Positions 57,466-64,000 of a stretch of DNA of 64,000 nucleotides are shown here, piece by piece. Below the pieces are notes generated by a model, which searched no databases, was not told where the DNA came from, and saw only the letters and a program-made list of their open reading frames with translations. Position numbers and translations under genes: made by a program. The number at the start of each line of letters is the position of its first letter. Position 1 is the first letter of the stretch. Source of the DNA: Pectobacterium wasabiae CFBP 3304 (GTDB taxonomy: Bacteria > Pseudomonadota > Gammaproteobacteria > Enterobacterales > Enterobacteriaceae); contig NZ_CP015750.1 in the NCBI RefSeq assembly GCF_001742185.1, positions 4,774,001 to 4,838,000 of the forward strand. Direction: 5' to 3'.

Positions 57466-59523
57466 TTATCCTGGCTTACGCTGCGCTGGCACGCCTAAAC
57501 GCCGAAGAGATTCAACAAACACTGAAGGGTTAGCCACGTCCTGTAACAGCCAGACGCGATGCTTTGCCCTCGTCAACGCGACATACAGCAAGCGACGCTC
57601 TTCCGCGTCGGGAAAATTTTCAGGTTCAGGTAGCAGTACCGCCTCAATCACCGATTCTCTTGCAGGAGCCGGGAAACCATCTTTGCCTTCATGCAGTCCT
57701 ACGATAATGACATACTCAGCCTGTTGCCCTTTACTGGCATGCACCGTCATGAAATCAATGTGTAAATTCGGCCATTTGGTCGCCGCCTTCTCTAAAATAG
57801 CAGGGCGTAAATGGTGATAGCGGGCAAGCACGAGAATGCGCTCATCAGCTTTAGCAAAACCGCTCAGCTTATCCAAGAGTGATTCAAACTGATCCTGAGG
57901 CAGGATAGTCACCGCTTTTTTATCCCCCTTGCTCAAGCTATTAAGCGGCTTCTTTAGCTGATACGGGTTTTGCTGTATGAACGTGTTGGCAATCTCACCA
58001 ATGCGTTCATTAAAGCGATAGGTCGTATCTAGCGCACACTGTTCGCCTACGCCAAAATGCTGTTCAAATGCCGTCGTTAACGCCAACTCCGCGCCGCTGA
58101 AACGATAAATTGCCTGCCAGTCATCTCCCACGGCAAAAAGGCAGGTACGGCTATTTTGTCGCCGCAGCGCAGCAAGCAAACTCGCACGCTGTGGCGAAAT
58201 ATCCTGAAATTCATCGACCAGAATATGTTTCCAAGGGCTGACAAAACGTCCTTTATCCAGCAAGTTCACGGCCTGATGGATGAGGCCAGAGAAGTCGACC
58301 GCGTTTTCATCCTTAAGCGCTTTTTTCCAGGCTTTCAATAACGGTGCCATCAGGCGAATACGTTGCTGAAATTCAGCCCTAATCGATTCTGGCGCTTGTT
58401 CAACCATTTCGCTTTGGCTACCACCGTGCATACGCATCAATCCCAACCAGCGCTCAAGCCGCCCAGCCAACCGCCCAGCCAACGTCAAATCGTTCCAGAA
58501 ATCGCCTTCTGGTACATCCCACTCCAGCTCTTCCGTTAACCAACGTCGCCATCCGTTAGCCTGCGTTTTTTTCTCAGCGCATTGCTGTTGCCAATGAGAA
58601 ATCAACAGTTCACGGCGCTGTTTCGCATCACTTTCAAGCTGGCTTATCATCGGGGCCTTGCGGCTAACCTGCTGAATGATGTGCAATGCCAGCGCATGGA
58701 ATGTCTTAGCCTGAATTTCATCAGTATTGAGCCGCTCATGAATGCGTTCATTCATCTCTTCTGCCGCTTTACGACCAAATGCCAACAGCAAAATTTGATC
58801 GGGCGTCGCTTCTTGACGATGCATTAACCAGGCTGCACGAGCCACCAGCACGGAAGTCTTACCGCTGCCAGCCCCCGCCAGCACCAGTACGCCCTCTTCG
58901 CCATTAATCACGGCTTTACTCTGAGACACATTTAATGACGAACTCTCTACCGTTTCAAAGAAAGGTTGCTCTGCCGCCAGCGTGCGATCCATCCATGCCT
59001 GATTCGCCGCAGTACGCAACTCGTCACCTTGCTCAAGCCAACGCAGGCAATGTTGGTAGCTATCACGGCAGTTATCGAAAGTTTCAAGACGCGCAACAGG
59101 GAGAGGTAGAGACGCTAGAGAATCACGAATAGTGCCCTGCAACGCTGACAGTGCCTGACGACTAAACCATTTATCCTGCTGCGCCAGCATATGAATGCTG
59201 TCCATTTGACGCAGCAAAACCTCGGCACTGATCAGACTCATCTCCTCGCTCCAACCAAGCCAGGATTTGAGAAGATGGCGGTAAAAAGCCTGCGTTTCCT
59301 GCCACTCCGTGCCGTGCAAACGCACCACTTTTCCGGCGGGCAATTCAAATTCTAGCTCACCCCACACCAGCCCTCTTTTACAGTGAATACTCAGCAACTG
59401 ATTAAAAGGAATCAGGTATTCATGCTTATCGCCGCTCACTTCGACACCGGCATTCAGTAACCGCACCCGGTTGTAAGGATGCTGAGCCAGATGTTTACCT
59501 AACGAGGTAGATTTCAGTTCCAT
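57466..59523 (-). CDS. helD: DNA helicase IV
   Basis: HelD is a 3'-5' UvrD-type helicase with a role in recombination. From ATG 59523 (MELKSTSLGK, as in E. coli) it has 685 residues. The N-terminal domain (about 1-190) is of the HelD IV type. The helicase core has Walker A AGAGSGKT (216-223), LLLAFGRKAAEEM, the DEFQD box in HILVDEFQDISP, GDDWQAIYRFSGA, HASKGQQAEYVIIVG and RRLLYVALTRAKHRVW. The frame extension to 59556 is dropped. Confidence 0.96.
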   Translation of the reverse strand: MELKSTSLGKHLAQHPYNRVRLLNAGVEVSGDKHEYLIPFNQLLSIHCKRGLVWGELEFELPAGKVVRLHGTEWQETQAFYRHLLKSWLGWSEEMSLISAEVLLRQMDSIHMLAQQDKWFSRQALSALQGTIRDSLASLPLPVARLETFDNCRDSYQHCLRWLEQGDELRTAANQAWMDRTLAAEQPFFETVESSSLNVSQSKAVINGEEGVLVLAGAGSGKTSVLVARAAWLMHRQEATPDQILLLAFGRKAAEEMNERIHERLNTDEIQAKTFHALALHIIQQVSRKAPMISQLESDAKQRRELLISHWQQQCAEKKTQANGWRRWLTEELEWDVPEGDFWNDLTLAGRLAGRLERWLGLMRMHGGSQSEMVEQAPESIRAEFQQRIRLMAPLLKAWKKALKDENAVDFSGLIHQAVNLLDKGRFVSPWKHILVDEFQDISPQRASLLAALRRQNSRTCLFAVGDDWQAIYRFSGAELALTTAFEQHFGVGEQCALDTTYRFNERIGEIANTFIQQNPYQLKKPLNSLSKGDKKAVTILPQDQFESLLDKLSGFAKADERILVLARYHHLRPAILEKAATKWPNLHIDFMTVHASKGQQAEYVIIVGLHEGKDGFPAPARESVIEAVLLPEPENFPDAEERRLLYVALTRAKHRVWLLQDVANPSVFVESLRRLGVPAQRKPG

Positions 59524-59709
59524 GATGTTCGCGCCATGACTATGTGAGAGGGACATTGGTACATTTGTTAGCGTTTCTCTGTTTCCTAGTTTACCCGTTA
59601 TCGGACGTCACGCTCTAGCCTTAAAAACAGGTTAGGATATCCTGATGCTTAATGTGATAATTCTTTTACCATCAGCAAGTTTGGTTACCTTGCAAGCACA
59701 GGAGAAACT

Positions 59710-60156
59710 ATGCGTACTGCGTTGAACATCCTTAATTTCGTACTGGGTGGTTTTTTCACCACATTAGCCTGGCTTCTGGCAACCGTCGTCAGCGTGCTGC
59801 TGATCTTCACTTTACCGCTAACGCGCTCATGCTGGGAAATCACCAAATTGTCGCTTTTTCCTTATGGCAATGAAGCCATCCATGTTGATGAGCTACGCCC
59901 CGATGAAAAAAACGCCATTCTCAGCGCTGGCGGTTCCTTGCTTAATATCTTCTGGTTAATTTTCTTTGGCTGGTGGCTTTGCCTGTCGCATATCATTACC
60001 GGTATCGCGCAGTGCATTACGATCATTGGCATTCCTGTCGGCATCGCCAACTTTAAAATTGCTGCCATCGCGCTATGGCCTGTCGGACGCCGCGTGGTTT
60101 CCGTCGAATTAGCGCAGGCTGCGCGGGAAAATAATGCCCGCCGCCACTATCGTTAA
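59710..60156 (+). CDS. yccF: Inner membrane protein YccF
   Basis: This 148-residue protein has about four hydrophobic segments. It belongs to the YccF (DUF307) family, with VSVLLIFTLPLTRSCWEITKLSLFPYG, a middle ILSAGGSLLNIFWLIFFGWWL and the repeat-like IGIPVGIANFKIAAIALWPVG. Two similar IP-family halves are visible. Function is unknown. It lies 20 bp before yccS and the pair is conserved, so they are probably co-transcribed. Confidence 0.94.
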   Translation: MRTALNILNFVLGGFFTTLAWLLATVVSVLLIFTLPLTRSCWEITKLSLFPYGNEAIHVDELRPDEKNAILSAGGSLLNIFWLIFFGWWLCLSHIITGIAQCITIIGIPVGIANFKIAAIALWPVGRRVVSVELAQAARENNARRHYR

Positions 60157-60176
60157 CGGCATCTAAGGATATTACG

Positions 60177-62312
60177 TTGCTCACCTTCGCCCCAGGAATT
60201 CGTCGCTATGTCTATAACAGCAGTTGGCTGTATAGCATCCGCATCCTTATTGCACTCAGTGGCGCAGCGGCCGTTCCCTGGTGGCTAGGTCAGCCAACCT
60301 CGACGATTCCGGTCACACTGGGGGTTGTCGCCGCGGCCCTTACCGACCTCGACGATCGCCTCTCCGGGCGTTTACGTAATTTGTTTATTACGTTGTCCTG
60401 TTTTTTTGTTGCTTCCGTTTCGATCGAATTGCTTTTTCCCTATCCCTGGTTGTTTGGCATTGGTCTGGCGGTATCAACCTGTGGCTTTATCCTGCTTGGT
60501 GCATTGGGGCAGCGCTATGCAACGATCGCATTCGGCGCACTGCTGATCGCGATTTACACCATGCTGGGGATATCCCTTTACGACAACTGGTATCAGCAGC
60601 CCATCATGCTGTTAATCGGAGCCTCTTGGTACAATCTGCTGACACTGCTCGGCCATCTGATATTCCCGATTCGCCCGTTACAGGACAATCTCGCGCAGTG
60701 TTATCAGCAGTTGTCTCGCTATCTGGATGCAAAAGCCAATCTATTCGATCCCGATATTGAAGAAGACACCAACAAACCCTTGATTGATGTCGCGATGGCA
60801 AACAGCCAATTGGTTGCAACACTCAACCAAACCAAATCATCATTGTTAACGCGCCTGCGTGGCGATCGCGGACAGCGCGGAACACGCCAAACGCTGCACT
60901 ACTATTTTGTCGCTCAGGATATTCACGAACGAGCCAGCTCGTCGCATGTTTACTATCCGCAATTGCGTGAAAAACTACGCTACAGCGATGTCTTATTTCG
61001 CTTTCAACGTCTGCTGAGTATGCAGGCCAAAGCCTGTCAGCAGCTATCGCAATCCATTCTGCTGCACCAAAAATATCAGCACGATAGCCGTATTGAGCGG
61101 GCTTTTGTGCATCTTGAATCCGCTATTGCGCGTATCGCAGCCAATAAAATGGCGGATTCCGCACAAATTAAGGCGCTCACCTATCTATTGAACAATTTGC
61201 GTGCCATTGATGCTCAGTTGGCGACCATCGAATCCGAGCAGGCCATTGAGCAAGAAAACAATCCGGAAAACACGCTGGCAGATGACAACATAACGGGTTG
61301 GAGCGATATCCGCTTACGCATTAGCCGGCACCTAACACCTCAATCAGCGCTGTTTCGTCATGCCATCCGTATGTCCGTGCTGCTTTGTAGCGGCTACGCG
61401 TTGATTCAAATAACGGGCTTGCAGCATGGATACTGGATTCTGCTGACCAGCTTGTTCGTTTGTCAGCCCAACTATAACGCCACTCGACGACGACTGACGT
61501 TGAGGGTTATCGGGACATTGACCGGTATTTTAATCGGCCTCCCCATCCTATACTTCGTCCCTTCGCAGGAAGGACAACTCACGCTGATCGTCATTAGCGG
61601 CGTACTGTTTTTCGCCTTTCGTAACGTGCAGTACGCGCACGCAACCATGTTTATTACACTGCTTGTCCTGCTCTGTTTCAATCTGCTGGGCGAAGGCTTT
61701 GAAGTCGCGGTACCGCGTATTATTGATACACTACTCGGATGTGCCATCGCGTGGGCGGCAGTAAGCTTTATCTGGCCAGACTGGCGTTTCCGGGGCCTGC
61801 CGACCGTTATCAATAAAACATTAAATGCCAACTGTCGCTACCTTGATGCGATCATGGTTCAATATCATCAGGGGAAAGATAATAGCTTGCCTTATCGCAT
61901 TGCCCGCCGTGATGCACATAATTGCGATGCAGAATTGGCATCGGTTGTGTCAAATATGTCCTCAGAACCTCACACCACCAGAAACAAACTGGACAACGCA
62001 TTCCGCTTCATGTGCCTGAATCATACGTTATTAAGTTATATCTCAACGCTCGGCGCACACCGTGGAAAAATTACATCATCGGAAACGCTACAATGTCTGG
62101 ATGATGCCGTGTGTCATGTTGATGACGCGCTACACTGCCGCGAAGAGGAAAGTTTACGTATCAATCAGGGATTGGAAACTATAGCCACCAGCATTCAATC
62201 CCTTTCACTCGAATCAGACAGTAAAGAGTCATTAGTGATTCAGCAAATCGGCTTGCTGATCGGCCTCTTACCCGAACTCGTACAGCTAAAAAATGACATG
62301 ATTGCACAGTAA
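60177..62312 (+). CDS. yccS: FUSC-family inner membrane protein YccS
   Basis: This 711-residue protein resembles E. coli YccS. It has two membrane clusters (about 20-165 and 395-530), each with five or six helices, and a cytoplasmic region between them. It matches E. coli in WYQQPIMLLIGASWY, RLRGDRGQRGTRQTL and FFAFRNVQYAHATMFITLLV. The family (FUSC/ArAE) includes efflux proteins; the substrate is unknown. The start is TTG (AAGGA eight bases ahead); no in-frame ATG gives the conserved N-terminus. Confidence 0.94.
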   Translation: MLTFAPGIRRYVYNSSWLYSIRILIALSGAAAVPWWLGQPTSTIPVTLGVVAAALTDLDDRLSGRLRNLFITLSCFFVASVSIELLFPYPWLFGIGLAVSTCGFILLGALGQRYATIAFGALLIAIYTMLGISLYDNWYQQPIMLLIGASWYNLLTLLGHLIFPIRPLQDNLAQCYQQLSRYLDAKANLFDPDIEEDTNKPLIDVAMANSQLVATLNQTKSSLLTRLRGDRGQRGTRQTLHYYFVAQDIHERASSSHVYYPQLREKLRYSDVLFRFQRLLSMQAKACQQLSQSILLHQKYQHDSRIERAFVHLESAIARIAANKMADSAQIKALTYLLNNLRAIDAQLATIESEQAIEQENNPENTLADDNITGWSDIRLRISRHLTPQSALFRHAIRMSVLLCSGYALIQITGLQHGYWILLTSLFVCQPNYNATRRRLTLRVIGTLTGILIGLPILYFVPSQEGQLTLIVISGVLFFAFRNVQYAHATMFITLLVLLCFNLLGEGFEVAVPRIIDTLLGCAIAWAAVSFIWPDWRFRGLPTVINKTLNANCRYLDAIMVQYHQGKDNSLPYRIARRDAHNCDAELASVVSNMSSEPHTTRNKLDNAFRFMCLNHTLLSYISTLGAHRGKITSSETLQCLDDAVCHVDDALHCREEESLRINQGLETIATSIQSLSLESDSKESLVIQQIGLLIGLLPELVQLKNDMIAQ

Positions 62313-62328
62313 AACAGAGGGGAAACTC

Positions 62329-62949
62329 TTAGTGTTTTGGCCCTTTGGAAACCGCATTATTCTTATACCACTCCAAAAGTTCATTACGAACGCTGTGGGG
62401 GAGTGCTGCCTGATGCGTGCCACAAATTGCGCCAGCCAGCGCCAATAGCACGTTAACGCTTAGATTAGCGCGAACCTTTCGCAACTCAAGATAGCTATCT
62501 TTTGCGCCATAATGCTGTAATTCATCGATATTTTTTATGCCCGCTTTCCACAGCAAACGCTCAATATCGTGATTAAGATTCGGAAGATCCTTTAACCGCC
62601 CGCTCGAATTTTTGACTATTTGATCATACTGCGCCCCCATCAACGCCAGTCGGGCAAAAGCCAATAACTGCACCGGTTCTTGCCATAGTACTTCATCGAC
62701 AAGGAAGTAGTTCAGCGGTAGCGGCATACCGCGTTTGGTATAAATCAGGTGCGGCATATCACGCTGCTGAAAATATTTTTCATCTTTTTTACTGGCGCGA
62801 AGATAAAGTTCCCCCTCAGACACCAGCCCAAAAATCGTTTTATTTGCCGCGATACTGTAGCCGCCAAATTGGGAACGCGAAGTGATGTCCCCTAAAGATG
62901 AAAAAGAATGCTGAGATTGCAAAATCCTTTTTTTGCATGATTGCTTCAT
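62329..62949 (-). CDS. sxy: Competence regulator Sxy (TfoX)
   Basis: Sxy (TfoX) helps CRP act at CRP-S sites of competence and DNA-uptake genes. From ATG 62949 (AAGGA eight bases ahead, aligned to E. coli MKSLSYKRI) it has 206 residues. It has the N-terminal TfoX domain (SQFGGYSIAANKTIFGLVSEGELYLRA) and the C-terminal domain (LKDLPNLNHDIERLLWKAGI then YGAKDSYLELR). The extra ATG at 62955 has a site too close. It is divergent from sulA. Confidence 0.92.
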   Translation of the reverse strand: MKQSCKKRILQSQHSFSSLGDITSRSQFGGYSIAANKTIFGLVSEGELYLRASKKDEKYFQQRDMPHLIYTKRGMPLPLNYFLVDEVLWQEPVQLLAFARLALMGAQYDQIVKNSSGRLKDLPNLNHDIERLLWKAGIKNIDELQHYGAKDSYLELRKVRANLSVNVLLALAGAICGTHQAALPHSVRNELLEWYKNNAVSKGPKH

Positions 62950-63130
62950 TGCCATAATCCTTAGTATTGAAATGATCTCTTCCTGAACAGTTAAAATATT
63001 TGTAGCAGGAACAAATAATTAACCACACCTCCGAGGGGGCTTCAAACAGTAAATGTGTTTACTATCTCTTGCATAAAGAATATGCGAAGCGCTTTCAAAA
63101 AATCAGGTTGATTTTCACGCACACAGCAGT

Positions 63131-63150
63131 TACTGTACATCCATACAGTA
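63131..63150 (+). promoter_or_regulatory. LexA (SOS) box of sulA
   Basis: TACTGTACATCCATACAGTA matches the LexA consensus TACTG-N10-CAGTA exactly on both arms. It is 21 bp before the sulA start and so overlaps its promoter. Confidence 0.95.
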
Positions 63151-63171
63151 ACACTATGGGTGGAACTCATT

Positions 63172-63678
63172 ATGCGTACGCAATCAATCAGCTCTCACAA
63201 CGTCCAGTCATCATCGTTTTCTACCAATCAACACACAGTAAAACCTTCGGTTGCCACGGGCGGTATTATCAGCGAAGTCGTGTACAACGCCGATCAGCCC
63301 ATAGTCACACACCTGTTACTACCACTCTTACAACAGCTAGGCGCACAGTCTCGCTGGCTACTATGGCTTTCTCCTCAGCAAAAATTGAGTCGCCCTTGGG
63401 TACAGCAATCTGGATTGCCGCTGGATAAAATAGTGCAACTCAACCATATCAACCCCTTGTTTACCGTTGATGCCATGGAGAGAGCGCTACTGACAGGAAA
63501 TTACAGTGCCGTTTTGTGTTGGTTGCCGCACGAATTGACGGAAGAAGAGAAAGTTCGGTTACAGGGCGCCGCACAGGCAGGAAATACATACGGCTTTATT
63601 ATGCGCCCAGAAAATGCCAGCGGGGACGCCTATAGACTGTTTCCCAGCCTTAAAATTCATTCGACATTGTATCATTAA
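63172..63678 (+). CDS. sulA: SOS cell-division inhibitor SulA
   Basis: SulA blocks FtsZ assembly after DNA damage and is normally degraded by Lon. From ATG 63172 it has 168 residues. Conserved are [62 protein letters not shown] and the C-terminal GFIMRP to LKIHSTLYH, including the Lon-recognised tail. The ATG at 63160 is nearer the LexA box and less likely. It sits between sxy and ompA, as in E. coli. Confidence 0.96.
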   Translation: MRTQSISSHNVQSSSFSTNQHTVKPSVATGGIISEVVYNADQPIVTHLLLPLLQQLGAQSRWLLWLSPQQKLSRPWVQQSGLPLDKIVQLNHINPLFTVDAMERALLTGNYSAVLCWLPHELTEEEKVRLQGAAQAGNTYGFIMRPENASGDAYRLFPSLKIHSTLYH

Positions 63679-64000
63679 GTAAATTAAGATTTTTCTCAGC
63701 TCAATTACGTTATATGTCCAGTAGATCGCCGCGAAGCGGTATTCTGCGGGCTTTTTGACTATATTTAATACATCCCCAAGGGATAAGATCTGTCAAAACC
63801 ATCTACTATTTGTTAGCAAGTGTGTATGATTCGTGCGTTTTTCCTATGACGCAAGTCACATCATACTTGTAACTTTCTCATCACGTTGTAGACTTTAACT
63901 CGCTGGAGTTGCTCTTTTATAACGTCAGTTGACTGACAGTAAGTCATAAATAAGGGCAAAGTCTCCAACCAAAGGATTTTAACCAAAGGTTTATTAGCCC
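63679..64000 (+). promoter_or_regulatory. ompA promoter and 5' leader (ompA itself beyond window)
   Basis: The last 320 bp carry no coding frame but match the E. coli ompA control region: ACTTGTAACTTTCTCATC then ACGTTGTAGACTTTA (63865-63900), against ACTTGTAAGTTTTC then ACTACGTTGTAGACTTTA. Upstream, 63845-63860 (TATGACGCAAGTCACA) is a CRP site with one mismatch. The bases after 63900 form the start of the long, stabilising ompA leader. The ompA start codon should lie shortly after base 64000. Confidence 0.85.
63728..63756 (+). terminator. Probable sulA terminator
   Basis: A GCCGC...GCGGGC hairpin with an inner CCGC-GAA-GCGG stem is followed by five T's about 50 bases after the sulA stop. The stem is imperfect. 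Confidence 0.5.

Overview
The window is a 64-kb stretch of chromosome from an enterobacterium. Protein sequences and gene order match the E. coli 22-25 min region in long blocks (mfd; ndh-ycfP-nagZ-thiK-lpoB-ycfL-hinT; ptsG-tatD-holB-tmk-mltG-pabC-fabF-acpP-fabG-fabD-fabH-plsX-rpmF-yceD; maf/rluC/rne; pyrC-dinI-bssS-yceJ-yceI-trhO; lpxL; opgGH; serT-yccA-tusE-acyP-hspQ-yccU-yccT-mgsA-helD-yccF-yccS-sxy-sulA-ompA). Similarity is family-level rather than near-identical, blocks are rearranged against E. coli, and an ERIC element is present. This fits a soft-rot enterobacterium such as Pectobacterium. The genus is an inference from remembered sequences, not a database result.

Layout. 1-7 kb: the 3' half of mfd, then a block not found here in E. 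coli (an Hsp70-like yegD, a TetR repressor divergent from two MFS exporters with three inverted-repeat operators between them), then ycfJ. 7.4-13.3 kb: ndh behind a perfect FNR box, ycfP, a composite ERIC element that supplies the stop codon of nagZ, then nagZ, thiK, lpoB, ycfL and hinT (peptidoglycan recycling and synthase activation, thiamine salvage). 13.5-25.9 kb: ptsG with an SgrS-type leader, then a minus-strand run from yceD/rpmF/plsX through fabH-D-G-acpP-fabF to pabC-mltG-tmk-holB-tatD, covering fatty-acid synthesis, folate, cell-wall and DNA-replication functions. 26-31.5 kb: maf, rluC and rne (RNase E with a long leader and a tandem-repeat arm). 31.6-36 kb: an ABM-domain protein, pyrC, SOS-controlled dinI, a small unknown gene, bssS, yceJ-yceI. 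36-43.8 kb: trhO, an Old Yellow Enzyme, lpxL, and the osmoregulated glucan operon opgGH.

44-53 kb is the accessory part. It holds a His-rich DUF2946 protein with a PepSY membrane protein (probably a metal-linked pair), a chemoreceptor, more than 700 bp without a gene, an orphan ribbon-helix-helix protein, a secreted Cys-rich small protein, an orphan GhoT/OrtT-like membrane toxin, DUF523, a UspF-like protein, an isochorismatase-type hydrolase, a Nudix hydrolase with an altered Nudix box, and an AriR/YmgB-like protein. It ends at tRNA-Ser(UGA).

53.6-64 kb returns to conserved core: yccA behind a perfect CpxR box, tusE, acyP, hspQ, yccU, a short yccT, mgsA, helD, yccF-yccS, sxy(tfoX), sulA behind a near-consensus LexA box, and the promoter and leader of ompA, whose coding sequence lies beyond the window.

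I saw no CRISPR array, insertion sequence, integrase or rRNA. No single locus clearly shows a new multi-gene system. The best leads are the TetR operator array, the composite ERIC element, the DUF2946-PepSY pair, and the 48.8-50 kb small-gene cluster.
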